The notes: a model not told the origin generated them from the sequence alone. A DNA stretch of 64,000 bases from Pseudorasbora parva (GCF_024679245.1 NC_090188.1:40045992-40109991), one strand, 5' to 3'; positions 1 to 9,990 are shown, counted from the stretch's first letter. A program made the numbers and translations.

Positions 1-1092
1 GCTCTAAGGTAGATGGTGTCCACACCACTCCTTCCCCTAGAGGAGGACCGGACGGAGAATCCTTGGTTTGGTTTTGTTTCTTTAAGACCTCAGAGCAGCT
101 CTTCGTCTGTAACGGAGGCCAACAGAAGGGAAAGGCTGTCTCCAAGCAGAGGGTAGCCCACTAGATAGTGAATGCTATTGTCTTAGCTTATCAGTCCTAA
201 GACATTTCTTGCCCGTTCAGGTTGGGAGATTCTATAGATTCTATAGCCTCCATGTAGAGCCGGTATTTTCCCGTGTACTCGCGGGAAGATACCAGGAAGA
301 CCCGCTTTAGTGTCGGCTTGCAATGCCACTCCCGCCCACTGGGCTGGAAACGTGCGTATTGACTCCAGTAGAGTTTCCCAGAAATTGCTAACCCTGTTGA
401 GTTCCTCCGTCACCCTCAACAGTCAGACATTTCAGAGTGTCTGACGCCAGGCCTACGCTTGTATGCATGGTGGAATTTGTGTTAGGCTGGGTGTCCATAT
501 GTAGTGGTCCCCAAAGAGACCTCATATTTGTATTCTTCCACGATACAGCTATCCTATTCGGCTAGCCCATGTCTTTTCCTTGGCAGAGCTCGCTCTGTCA
601 TCTCTGATGGTGTTCTTCCCCCCTAAAACTAGGCTGGAACCACCCCAGAGACTGCCATATGTTGTTCTACCCTCCTGGCTAGTCCATATGTGTAACTGCC
701 ACATCTCCTTTATTTAGAAGGATGTGGCTTCCACAGCGTTCCCTTTGCCAAGACAAGCACACCTTCCCAGCATTATCCAATAGTCACACTGAGTGGGTAT
801 TGCAGAACCGCAGTGACTGACCTTCTCTGCTTAGAGTCCTGACTTCCCCCAAATGGTGGCAGACCAGGGAGCTCAAGCAGAATGCTGGAAGGGCCAGCTT
901 CTGTGGCGTGTTGATAAATCTCAAATTCACCAGTCAGTTTTGACCTACGTCGAACGTGATCGACTGAAAGGGAACGTATCTGTTACATATGTAACCCTCT
1001 GTCTCTGAAAGCGGTCCCCAATTTGTCGGACAGTTCAAACGTACGTCTCCGTTCCCTCCTTCAGGGAATGAGGGTTACACGTAACCGAGCCG
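1..1092 (+). mobile_element. 3' end of a DIRS-type retroelement (copy 1)
   Basis: Non-coding tail of a DIRS-like tyrosine-recombinase retroelement that continues beyond the left edge. The diagnostic part is 970-1092: a 'gaaagggaacgt…gttacatatgtaaccctc' block followed by its near-complement 'cgttccctccttcagg…gagggttacacgtaacc'. This is the inverted terminal and internal complementary arrangement used by DIRS elements instead of LTRs. The same motif ends the copies at 24.3-26.9 kb and 57.5 kb. No long reading frame is convincing in 1-970, so this is probably 3' untranslated sequence. Confidence 0.6.
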
Positions 1093-1227
1093 ATTTTGGG
1101 TTAATGGACTTTTTCAACAGAGGGACAGAAATCTTTCCGTTCGAAGATGAACATCTTTATGTGTTTAGACAGGCATAACAGTGATTAATAGGTTTAACTA
1201 TGCGTTTAATTGTAATTTTTATCACTA

Positions 1228-1608
1228 TGTAGTAAAGTTCGATATAAGGAGGAAGGAAGAGGACACGGGGTCGGCTGGACGGTTGATGCTTGTCTCTTTA
1301 TTTTCTCAATAACTTGTCAACCCACACAGTAATGTGTGAAATCTCATAAACACGATCTCTCGATCACTTCCGGGTCGGCACTTCCGGCTTCCGGTTACTC
1401 AGTCTCTGAACAGGGGGTTTCGCATCAACCGTCCGGGTTCTCTCTCTCCCCGATCTCCGGTTCCACTGCTGTTTTATCCCCTCTCCGCGCTCATTACTAG
1501 AACAAGAGACAGGTGTTATTAATCTGCTTCCAACCCACTCACGTACCGCTTGTCCCGCGGCTCTCTCTCCCGCTGCAGACCTCGCTGAACCACGCCCCCC
1601 TTGCCACA
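1228..1608 (-). repeat. 3' LTR of the Gmr1-type element
   Basis: On the element's strand it begins TGTGGCAAGG and ends TTTACTACA, so it has TG…CA-type ends. A polyadenylation signal AATAAA is at 1297-1302 (minus). The final part of the pol frame, about 81 codons, lies inside this LTR. It is near-identical to 5974-6354. Confidence 0.93.
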
Positions 1609-4156
1609 TACCCCCACCGCCCGACTCAGGCCGGGGAGCCGTCCGGCCTGCAGCCCCCCCCCCCCCCCCATTTCTGGAGAGGAAGTCGGCCACAGCCATC
1701 TGAGCACCCGGCCTGTGGACCACCTGGAACTTAAAAGGCTGAAGAGCTAGATACCAACGGGTGATCCGCGCGTTGGTATCCTTCATGCGGTGGAGCCACT
1801 GGAGAGGAGCGTGGTCCGAACAGAGGGTGAACTCCCGCCCCAGAAGGTAATAGCGGAGGGTGAGAACGGCCCACCTGATGGCAAGGCACTCTTTTTCGAT
1901 GGTGCTGTACTTAGCCTCTCTCTTCGAGAGCTTACGGCTAATGTACAGCACCGGCCGCTCTCCCCCCTCCACCTCCTGGGCCAGGACTGCGCCCAGCCCC
2001 CTGTCCGACGCGTCAGTCTGCAACAGAAAAGGGAGAGAAAAGTCAGGGGAGTGTAAAAGCGGCCCGCCACATAGAGCAGCCTTAACTCGGGTGAAGGCCT
2101 GCTGGCACGGCTCCGTCCATTGGACCGTATCTGGTAGCCCCTTTTTAGTAAGGTCAGTCAGAGGGCTGGTGAGGTCCGAATAATTTGGTATAAACCGTCT
2201 ATAATATCCCGCCAGCCCCAGGAACTGCCTTACCTCCTTTTTGGTCTTGGGCCTCGGGCAGGTCGCAATTGCGGCGGTCTTATCAATTTGGGGACGCACC
2301 TGCCCATGACCCAAGTGGAAGCCCAGATACCTTACCTCCACCCGCCCAATTGCACACTTCTTCGGGTTGGCCGTGAGCCCCGCTCCCCTCAACGACCTCA
2401 AGACCGCCCGGACATGCTGCATATGCCGCTGCCAATCGTGACTGTAAATCACGATGTCGTCCAGGTAGGCAGCAGCATATGCGGCATGGGGACGCAAAAT
2501 CCTGTCCATGAGGCGCTGAAAGGTAGCGGGTGCCCCGAACAAGCCGAAGGGAAGCGTGACGAATTGGTGCAATCCGAACGGCGTGGTGAAGGCTGTTTTT
2601 TCTTTGGACAATGGAGACAAGGGGATCTGCCAATAGCCCTTCGATAAGTCCAATGTCGAATAAAATCGAGCCGTGCCCAGCCGATCAAGCAACTCGTCAA
2701 CCCGCGGCATTGGATACGCGTCGAATTTCGACACTGCGTTCACCTTGCGGTAGTCCACACAGAACCTGACCGAGCCGTCGGTTTTAGGGACCAAAACGAT
2801 CGGGCTCGCCCAGTCACTGTTGGACTCCTCTATTACTCCCATATCGAGCATTGCCCCTAATTCTTCCTGAACTACTTTTTTTTTGTGTTCAGGTAAACGA
2901 TACGGCCGGCTGCGAACTACCACGCCCGGCTCGGTCTCGATATGGTGCTGAATTAAGTCGGTACGTCCCGGTAGGGGCGAGAACACGTCGGCGAATTCCG
3001 CCTGTAGTTTTGAAAGATCAGTGAGTTGGGACGGTGAGAGGTGATCTCCCCCAGGGGCCAGTGCGACCGATTGTGCTTTGATGCTCGCCTCTGGCCCGAG
3101 ATCATCCTCTCCCCCGATCACCGTCGCCAACAACACTGATTCGACCTCATTCCATTTCTTCAGGAGATTGAGGTGATATATTTGCCGTGCCCCGTTCCTA
3201 TCGGACCGTATCACTTCATAATCGAGGTCTCCAACCTGTCGTGCGACCTCAAACGGCCCCTGCCACTTCGACATTAATTTAGAGCTCGATGTAGGGAGTA
3301 ATACGAGCACTTTCTCTCCCGGTGTGAATTTGCGTAGTCTCGTACCCCTGTTATACGACCGGCTTTGGCGGTCCTGGGCTTGCAACAAATTCTCCCTAGA
3401 TAGCCGCCCCAAGGTGTGGAGTTTTGTTCGCAAGTCCAGCACATATTGAATTTCGTTTTTGGCCAAAGAAGGCCCCTCCTCCCAAGTTTCTCGTAGGACG
3501 TCCAGCACCCCCCGGGGCTGTCGTCCGTAGAGAAGCTCGAAGGGGGAAAACCCCGTGGAGGCTTGCGGGACCTCCCGCACAGCGAATAAGAGGGGTTCTA
3601 ACCACCGATCCCAATTTTTGGCGTCTTCCTGTACGAATTTACGGATCATGGATTTAAGAGTGCGATTAAATCGTTCGACCAAGCCGTCTGTTTGTGGGTG
3701 ATAGACGCTTGTCCGAATCGATTTGATGCCCAATAACCCGTATAATTCGCTTAACGTGCGTGACATAAACGCCGTGCCTTGATCAGTGAGGATTTCCTTC
3801 GGAATCCCCACTCGGGAGATTAAACGAAACAGTGCGTCCGCAACACTCTTCGCCGAGATGTTGCGGAGAGCCACTGCTTCCGGATATCGTGTTGCGTAGT
3901 CCACGATAACTAGCGCAAAACGATGTCCGCGTGCGGATCGCTCTAATGGCCCGATGAGGTCCATCGCAATTCTCTCGAAGGGGACCTGCATTAATGGAAG
4001 GGGGCGCAATGGCGCTTTTGGGGAGGCCAGGGGATTCACCAACTGACATTCAGGACAAGACGCGCACCACCTGCGCACATTGTCGTGAATGCCTGGCCAA
4101 AAAAATCGGGTCATTAAACGATTCAGCGTGGCCGCCTGTCCCAGGTGGCCCGCCAT
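1364..4156 (-). CDS. pol: Pol polyprotein: integrase, reverse transcriptase, RNase H (Gmr1 order)
   Basis: 930 codons from the first ATG; the frame is open further upstream and probably is not initiated here. Integrase comes first: the second zinc-binding His (GHLG, residue 4), CPEC (34-37), and catalytic D66, D125 and E161 with exactly 35 residues between the last two. A KWQGPF motif near 297-302 marks the GPY/F-type C-terminal module. Reverse transcriptase follows at about 385-625, with TLDLSKGYWQ (D503) and the YLDD active site at 564-567. RNase H is about 705-828 (QTDASD near 713, EKE near 754, CSDHAPLQWL near 780). The C-terminus runs through a glycine-rich stretch into the LTR. No internal stop or missing catalytic residue is visible. 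The family normally acts in cytoplasmic particles and then the nucleus for integration. Confidence 0.93.
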   Translation of the reverse strand: MAGHLGQAATLNRLMTRFFWPGIHDNVRRWCASCPECQLVNPLASPKAPLRPLPLMQVPFERIAMDLIGPLERSARGHRFALVIVDYATRYPEAVALRNISAKSVADALFRLISRVGIPKEILTDQGTAFMSRTLSELYGLLGIKSIRTSVYHPQTDGLVERFNRTLKSMIRKFVQEDAKNWDRWLEPLLFAVREVPQASTGFSPFELLYGRQPRGVLDVLRETWEEGPSLAKNEIQYVLDLRTKLHTLGRLSRENLLQAQDRQSRSYNRGTRLRKFTPGEKVLVLLPTSSSKLMSKWQGPFEVARQVGDLDYEVIRSDRNGARQIYHLNLLKKWNEVESVLLATVIGGEDDLGPEASIKAQSVALAPGGDHLSPSQLTDLSKLQAEFADVFSPLPGRTDLIQHHIETEPGVVVRSRPYRLPEHKKKVVQEELGAMLDMGVIEESNSDWASPIVLVPKTDGSVRFCVDYRKVNAVSKFDAYPMPRVDELLDRLGTARFYSTLDLSKGYWQIPLSPLSKEKTAFTTPFGLHQFVTLPFGLFGAPATFQRLMDRILRPHAAYAAAYLDDIVIYSHDWQRHMQHVRAVLRSLRGAGLTANPKKCAIGRVEVRYLGFHLGHGQVRPQIDKTAAIATCPRPKTKKEVRQFLGLAGYYRRFIPNYSDLTSPLTDLTKKGLPDTVQWTEPCQQAFTRVKAALCGGPLLHSPDFSLPFLLQTDASDRGLGAVLAQEVEGGERPVLYISRKLSKREAKYSTIEKECLAIRWAVLTLRYYLLGREFTLCSDHAPLQWLHRMKDTNARITRWYLALQPFKFQVVHRPGAQMAVADFLSRNGGGGGAAGRTAPRPESGGGGMWQGGRGSARSAAGERAAGQAVREWVGSRLITPVSCSSNERGEGIKQQWNRRSGRERTRTVDAKPPVQRLSNRKPEVPTRK
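1609..1622 (-). other. Polypurine tract for plus-strand priming
   Basis: On the minus strand a G-rich run (GGGCGGTGGGGGTA) lies directly before the 3' LTR start. This is the place and composition expected of the polypurine tract. It is inferred from position. A pure C tract at 1656-1670 (plus strand) lies slightly further in. Confidence 0.6.
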
Positions 4157-4160
4157 TGGG

Positions 4161-5930
4161 TTAGAGTGAGCCGTGGAAAAGCATTTCCCGGCGGCTCTTT
4201 GGTACTAACAACTGGGTTGTATCCACTTTTGTCTGAGCGTCTTGGGTCACTCGATACAACCTATCCTTAATTATGGCAAAATAAGGATACGTGACGGGCA
4301 AGGCAGGTTGAAGGGACTGACCGTCGATCGTGCGGACCTGTTGGAAAGCATGTTTTAGGGTATCGTCTTGAGACTGCTCCAGAGGGAAGTCATCGCGGTC
4401 CGAGAGAATCAGTCTCTCGACCCCGCTCGGTTCCTCTGAAGCAGTTCCCAAGGGTCCCGTATCAGTCTCGCCAACCTGCACTCGCACCGCCCCGTTCCTA
4501 GCCTTGTTCCCCCAAGCGGCATCCGCGCATATCGACCCCAATAACGCCGGAAAGGCGGGCCAATTCGTCCCCAGAATTAGCGGATGCCGGAGGTGGGGAC
4601 TAACCGCCACCTCAACACTATGATTTTCTCCCCTAAACTGTATCGTGACTGGGACAACCGGATATTCCACCACATCCCCGTGCACACACCGCACCTTAAC
4701 CATGCGGCTTGTATCCAATGCCCCAGGCTGCATCAGGCTTTGATGGATCGAGGTTTGGTTACAGCCTGAATCCACCAAGGCCTGATATGTACCCCCCTTG
4801 ATACTCACAGGAACTTGGTACTCTCCTGCTTGATCAGGGGTGGTCCGCTGAACGTCCGGGACCCGGATCATTGTCCCGATGTCCATCATTGGACATCGGT
4901 CCACAAAATGGTCCGGGTCGCCGCACCGCCAGCAGGCCAGCCCAGGCCTGCCCGCCGCCCCTGCGGCGGGGAGTGGGTTGGAATATGAGCGTGGAGGGGG
5001 GGTGGAACCGGAACCGTTATCCCCGCCCGACCCCAGCAGCCCCGCCCCCCTGGGCGGGGCCCTCGAACTCCCGTACTGCCCTGGGCCCATTCCACCCCGA
5101 CCTCTGGGGGGAATGCGAGGGGGCCCTGGAGGGCGGGACCTAGGGAGAGGGACAGGGTGAGAAGGAGAGACAGAGGGGGGAGAGAGAGAGGGAGAGGTTA
5201 GTCGGGGTTCGCCGACCCCCGGGCACGCCACCAGATGGTCCTCCGCCAGGTTGATGGCCGTCGTCAGCGACGTGGGCCGGTGGCACTGGACCCACTCGGC
5301 GGTCTTCTTAGGTAGCCGAGTGATGAACTGCTCCAGTACCACCAGATCGACGATGTGGTCCACGTCGCTTCCACCGGCCAATAGCCATTTGCGGCAGGCG
5401 TCCCGGAGCTGGTGGGCCATCGCGAAGGGCCGGCCGGTCTCCCCCCACTCCAGCGAGCGGAACCGCTGACGGTGCTGTTCGGGGGTCCGACCGACCCGCT
5501 GGATGATGGCCCTCTTCAGATCTTCGTAATCCAGGAGGTTCGCCACCGGCAGTTGTTGGGCGGCCGCCTGGGCTTCTCCGGTGAGCAGTGGAATAAGGCG
5601 CACCGGCCACTGTGCCCGGGGCCACCCGCAGGCCTCCGCTGCTTTTTGAAACAGATCAATGAAGGCCTCGGGATCGTCTTGTGGCCCCATCTTGTGTAGG
5701 GGCACGTGGGCCGGTGCGCTGGCGAGCCCGGCGGCTTCGGTGCGAACCTCCCGGTCTATCCAGCTCCGGAACCTCTCGCGGTCCTCTTGCTGGCCGCGGA
5801 CGATGGCCTCGAATCGGCGCTCCTGGTCCGCCCGCAGCTCCAGCATGGACTGATGTTGTTCCTGGTGGAGGGCCGCGAGAGAGGTGATAATGTCCGCAAA
5901 CGGCGTGGCGGAGGGCGTTGGTGTAGTCAT
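4161..5930 (-). CDS. gag: Gag-protease polyprotein with SCAN-like capsid region
   Basis: 589 codons starting 43 bases inside the 5' LTR boundary. Residues 1-75 are charged and helical. Residues 85-235 form the capsid region; its second half (about 153-233, including RFRSLEW, CRKWL and LVVLEQFITRLP) closely follows the SCAN-domain pattern, consistent with the published origin of vertebrate SCAN from Gmr1-like Gag. A Pro/Gly/Arg-rich linker leads to one CCHC zinc knuckle (C333, C336, H341, C346). An aspartic protease follows (ALVDSG at 384-389, LILGTNW at 451-457). The last ~45 residues are the start of the integrase zinc module, which is cut by a stop at 4161-4163 and continues in the pol frame, +1 relative to gag. 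Either frameshifting or a small indel links them. Confidence 0.9.
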   Translation of the reverse strand: MTTPTPSATPFADIITSLAALHQEQHQSMLELRADQERRFEAIVRGQQEDRERFRSWIDREVRTEAAGLASAPAHVPLHKMGPQDDPEAFIDLFQKAAEACGWPRAQWPVRLIPLLTGEAQAAAQQLPVANLLDYEDLKRAIIQRVGRTPEQHRQRFRSLEWGETGRPFAMAHQLRDACRKWLLAGGSDVDHIVDLVVLEQFITRLPKKTAEWVQCHRPTSLTTAINLAEDHLVACPGVGEPRLTSPSLSPPSVSPSHPVPLPRSRPPGPPRIPPRGRGGMGPGQYGSSRAPPRGAGLLGSGGDNGSGSTPPPRSYSNPLPAAGAAGRPGLACWRCGDPDHFVDRCPMMDIGTMIRVPDVQRTTPDQAGEYQVPVSIKGGTYQALVDSGCNQTSIHQSLMQPGALDTSRMVKVRCVHGDVVEYPVVPVTIQFRGENHSVEVAVSPHLRHPLILGTNWPAFPALLGSICADAAWGNKARNGAVRVQVGETDTGPLGTASEEPSGVERLILSDRDDFPLEQSQDDTLKHAFQQVRTIDGQSLQPALPVTYPYFAIIKDRLYRVTQDAQTKVDTTQLLVPKSRREMLFHGSL

Positions 5931-5953
5931 GGCGGCGGCGCGGTCCTACTTCC

Positions 5954-5972
5954 TCCCGGGTTTTCGGCACCA
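5954..5972 (-). other. Primer-binding site matching tRNA-Phe
   Basis: Directly after the 5' LTR, one base inside, the minus strand reads TGGTGCCGAAAACCCGGGA. It is complementary to the 3' end of eukaryotic tRNA-Phe (TCCCGGGTTTCGGCACCA) except for one extra A. The same site without the extra base follows the LTR at 12036. Confidence 0.7.
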
Positions 5973-5973
5973 C

Positions 5974-6354
5974 TGTAGTAAAGTTCGATATAAGGAGGAA
6001 GGAAGAGGACACGGGGTCGGCTGGACGGTTGATGCTTGTCTCTTTATTTTCTCAATAACTTGTCAACCCACACAGTAATGTGTGAAATCTCATAAACACG
6101 ATCTCTCGATCACTTCCGGGTCGGCACTTCCGGCTTCCGGTTACTCAGTCTCTGAACAGGGGGTTTCGCATCAACCGTCCGGGTTCTCTCTCTCCCCAAT
6201 CTCCGGTTCCACTGCTGTTTTATCCCCTCTCCGCGCTCATTACTAGAACAAGAGACAGGTGTTATTAATCTGCTTCCAACCCACTCACGTACCGCTTGTC
6301 CCGCGGCTCTCTCTCCCGCTGCAGACCTCGCTGAACCACGCCCCCCTTGCCACA
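5974..6354 (-). repeat. 5' LTR of the Gmr1-type element
   Basis: Same length as the 3' LTR and different at one base by eye. It is followed outward by CACTA, the copy of the target site at 1223-1227. An open frame at 6110-6355 is only the LTR copy of the Pol C-terminus. Confidence 0.93.
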
Positions 6355-6414
6355 CACTACTATATTAATTTATTGAACATTGGTATCTTATATATCACAT
6401 TATAATATAATAAT

Positions 6415-7142
6415 AGAGATGCACTGATGTATCGGCCAGTAATCGGTATTGGCAGATAAAAACTATTATTTTCACTATTGGCCATCAACTGACCAACTAA
6501 AAACAGCCGATAATAAGGACTGACGATATCCTGTCAATCAAAAGGGTGCAAAAAAAATGTATTTGACTGCAACTCATACTGTGTTTGTGTGTGAAGAAAA
6601 TGTCTTATGTTGAATTTAGGGCAAGTTAATGTGAAAATATCACATTAGCAGTTAAAAATATCTACTTAAAATGCGGCTGTATTTCACCCGTAGGTCATGA
6701 AAGGGTTGCCAGGTCTGCGTGTGCGTAATCCAATAATCCCAAATAGCTCTGTGCTTTGTTACTTCTAAAAAGAAACAATGTCACCTTCCAAATTCTGTCA
6801 ATTTTATCACGAACTTCAAACAAATGTCGTTTTGATGCTGTAAATGTAGCGTAACATCACTGTAGTGATCTGTTCATCTCCAGCTTTAATACAAGTTATA
6901 TCTCGAAAAACATGAATCTCCAAAGGTTTGTTGATAGATACAGTAGATCTAAAACTAACCAAAGTGTAATATAATACCTTTGTTAATTGCAACCAATATT
7001 ATTGTCTACTGGGTTAACTGGGTTATCTGTATAGTTTTCTGCATCATTTGGGAGAGGTTTCTATTTCATAAGAAAAAGCAATCTATCGGTATCGCTCGCC
7101 ACTATAGATATCATTCTGAATAATCGGCTATCAGTATTGGCT
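6415..7142. mobile_element. Miniature DNA-element remnant, 'gatgcactgatgtatcggcc' type
   Basis: Begins AGAGATGCACTGATGTATCGG and contains further 'tcggtat / atcggcta' motifs near 7085-7140, typical of a dispersed non-autonomous DNA element in vertebrates. The right terminus is missing because the Tc1 fragment starts at about 7143. No coding sequence. The family name is not established. Confidence 0.35.
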
Positions 7143-7930
7143 AAGAAATTTAGTACATGGTCTGCAACAACGCTTAGGTAGGTGGAGCGTGTCAAAGTAA
7201 CATCCACATGGATGGAGGATCCAAAGTTTCCCAGCAGAACATTGCCCAAATCATCACACTGCCTCCGCCGGCTCGCCTTCTTCACATAGTGCATCCTGGG
7301 GCCATGTGTTTCCCAGGTAAGCCACGCACCCGGCCATCCACGTGATGTAAAAGAAAATGTGATTCATCAGATCAGGCCACCTTCTTCCATCGCTCCGTGG
7401 TCCAGTTCTGATGCTCACGTGCCACTGTTCGTGCTTTCGGCGGGGTCAGGGGTCAGCATGGGCACCCTGACTGGTCTGTGACTATGCAGCTCCATACGCA
7501 AAAAACTGAGATGCACTGTGTATTCTGACACCTTTCTATCAGAACCAGCATTAACTTCTGGAGCAGTTTGAGCTGCCTTCACTCCACACGTGCATCAATG
7601 AGCCTTGGCCGCCCATGACCCTGTGGCCGGTTCTCCACTGTTCCTTCCTTGGAGCACTTTTGATAGATACTGACCACTGCAGACCGGGAACAGCCCACAA
7701 GAGCTGCAGTTTTGGAGATGCTCTGACCCAGTCGTCTAGCCGTCACAATTTGGCCCTTGTCAAACACGCTCAAATCCTTACGCTTGCCCATTTTTCCTGC
7801 TTCTAAAACATCAACTTTCAGGTCAAAATGTTCCCTTGCTGCCTAATATATCCCACCCACTGACAGGTGCCGTGATGAAGAGATCATCTGTGTTCTTCAC
7901 TTCACCTGTCAGTGATCATAGTGGTATGCC
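7143..7930 (-). pseudogene. Tc1-like transposase relic, 5' part
   Basis: A minus-strand reading frame at 7579-7791 gives the N-terminal helix-turn-helix of a Tc1 transposase ([16 protein letters not shown]…, [14 protein letters not shown]). Further left, broken frames include the stretch around 'RRRQCDDLGNVLLGN' and a TYLSVVADHV segment, which belong to the central catalytic part. It is cut at about 7143, before the second Asp and the Glu of the DDE triad. On its right are the 5' leader and a 'cacctgtcagtg' terminal motif near 7905-7920. It cannot encode an active protein. Confidence 0.8.
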
Positions 7931-7994
7931 TGATTGGTTTATATCATATTTTACTGGTGGACAGTTTGTCAATAAACAACAATCAAAATGTAAT

Positions 7995-8278
7995 TATGTA
8001 CTCACCCTCATGCCATTGACTTACATTTAAATCTGTCATTATTCATTGAAAATCTTCCTGCCTGCCACAGCTCTCAAATCTCATTCTCCATATTTTTTTC
8101 TGAACTGAAGGAGCGGTGAACCGATGTTGTTTTTGCCAAACTTAGTGCAATGCAAAAACGGACCAGCTACGGCAATGAGGAATTATCAATGAAATTTTTA
8201 TCTTGTCAAATATTTTCACATATATGTTTACAACAACATGAGGATGAGTAAATCATTTTGGCTGAACTATTCCTTTAA
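7995..8278. mobile_element. Miniature element of the 'gagtaaat…gaactattcc' class
   Basis: The left part reads 'tactcaccctcatgccat' and the right part 'catgaggatgagtaaatc…gaactattccttta'. These inverted ends recur at 16.6, 19.5, 20.1 and 22.6 kb. Non-coding. Confidence 0.5.
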
Positions 8279-9423
8279 CTAATAGCGACACACAGTTGCT
8301 AAGCAAAACTTTGACAAAAGAAAGTCTTATTACACTCAGATTGAAGATCAGTCTGGAGGAGGACAAACAAACGGCGTTCACAGCGTCTAATCGTAAATCT
8401 ACACATTAGACAGTCTACCCTGCTGTGTTGGCAACACTTCATTTAGCTGATGGTGTTTTATTTACCGCCGCTTTCGCTTTCTTCAACAGACATACAAACC
8501 CTCCTCTAAGTCACATTAGCTCGTTGATGTTTGGCATCTCTGATCTGTGCACACGCGAACTTTAAATCATTATTCTAAGAGATGACGGAAAACTGTCAAC
8601 ACCACCTGCTACGTCCGCGAGGTCCTGCCAGCTTATATCTCTTTCGAGCGAGCCATGTGTTGTTATAATGTAACGCGATTACAGAAAGCGTTTCACACCG
8701 TTTTCAGCAGAGCCAAAACATGAACAACAAAGCATGCCAATTATGGAGTCATTTGAGTGTTTGTTGAGCTTCGGCTGGGCTCCATTTTCTCTGGCTGAGC
8801 ATATTGAAGGGGTCAAATGGAACATCTGAATCGCTGCTTTATTACACATCCTGTAATCCCCCTTACATTTGGATGCCCAAGAAGAAGGCGGGAAAAAAAC
8901 GTTCCTTGTTGCAATTTGGCTCAGAGTGTCTGTGCACATTGCACTTGCGTCTGTAGCAGCATGTGTTTCTGGGATTGTTCTGGAAGGGAAAATGCCGAAA
9001 CAGCAGGGAGCAGGAGATAAACAGGCTATTCGTGACTCGTTAAAAAAGGCGACGGTGGCCAACATTGTGGAGAGCGTAAGGACCCTCGTTCCAACTGGGC
9101 TATAAACTTTTTCAGCACCAGCTGGACCGAGCATCTGTCGGCTTGCGCGTGGAGAGATGATCTGGTGCCGATGACAACGGAGCCGTGCGTTTAAAACCTG
9201 ACACCTTACATAACTGCCCTGATTAAAAACTCAGGAAGACTAATAGCACAGTGGCTACTGTCTACTATCAAGGGGCCTCCGACTGCACAGGGAGCAAGTC
9301 TCCAGACGATGTTCACTGTTACATGACAAATGCCAGCCTGGGCTGAAGATACCGCTCGATAAGGTCTGGACTTGTCTGAAGAAGTTTGCAATACTGATCA
9401 AGAAGTGGCCAAGAAATGACACT
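8279..9423. other. No identified gene
   Basis: A 1.1-kb stretch without recognisable domains. An open frame at 8679-9134 (minus, 151 codons) has no motif I recognise and looks non-coding. Base composition is ordinary. Confidence 0.4.
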
Positions 9424-9439
9424 CTAAAAGTTAGGGTAA

Positions 9440-9990
9440 TAATTATAGGGCCCTATGAAATCCATTCTATTTTTTCCCAAATTCCATTTTTTATTAGAAG
9501 TTTTCTGTATTCTTCCCCCCAAATTCCCCATTTTTTTTATTTGGACTCCATTTAAATGGTTAAATTTAATTTGTGTAATCAAAAAGCATGTCTAATTAAA
9601 AAAAAAGTTTAGGGCCCTATGAAATGTTTTCAATTTTTACCAAATTCTGATTTAAGTTTTCTGGATTGCATTTTAATGATTAAATTACATTTTAATAAAC
9701 AAGAAGTTACTTTCTTATTAATTTTAGTAAAAAAAATAAAAATAAAAATTATTTCTACGAAATGCTTTTTTTTCCAGAAATTCTGTTTTTTTTTTTTTTT
9801 TGGGAAATCAAATTAAGGCATAAATCATTAATTTAATTGAAATGTAATTTTAATCATATGAAATGAAACAAGTTCTCATCAAACAAAGTGCTGCACAACA
9901 CAGCTTTACTGTTAAATTAAACATGGAAGAAAATTTTTGATTATTCCTTAAAAAAAAAGTTTTACCAAATAATTCATTATGAGTTTTGTT
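9440..9990. repeat. AT-rich repeat with duplicated 'agggccctatgaaat'
   Basis: The motif AGGGCCCTATGAAAT occurs near 9447 and again near 9612, each followed by T-rich and A-rich tracts. This looks like two partial copies of a dispersed AT-rich element. No coding sequence. Confidence 0.4.

Larger units (their letters stand above)
1228..6354 (-). mobile_element. Gmr1-type Ty3/gypsy LTR retrotransposon, nearly intact
   Basis: A complete 5.1-kb LTR retrotransposon in reverse orientation. It has two 381-bp LTRs (1228-1608 and 5974-6354), a CACTA target duplication on both sides (1223-1227 and 6355-6359), a primer-binding site, a gag-protease frame, a pol frame and a G-rich polypurine tract. The pol domain order is integrase, then reverse transcriptase, then RNase H. 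This Ty1/copia-like order inside a Ty3/gypsy element is the hallmark of the Gmr1 group. The LTRs differ at one position by eye (1454 G versus 6197-6200 A), so insertion is recent. No premature stop lies inside either frame. Whether it is mobile depends on how gag and pol are joined. Confidence 0.93.

Noticed and set aside
1513..2700. Several 60-120 codon frames antisense or out of frame to pol
   Set aside because: Shadows of the GC-rich pol gene; none has a recognisable domain and all lie inside the intact pol frame.
4161..6354. An env-like third gene making this an endogenous retrovirus
   Set aside because: No third frame follows pol; pol runs directly into the LTR. It is a retrotransposon without envelope.
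8679..9134. 151-codon minus-strand frame
   Set aside because: Cys- and Ser-rich translation with no motif, and no promoter or splice context. Length is within chance for this composition.
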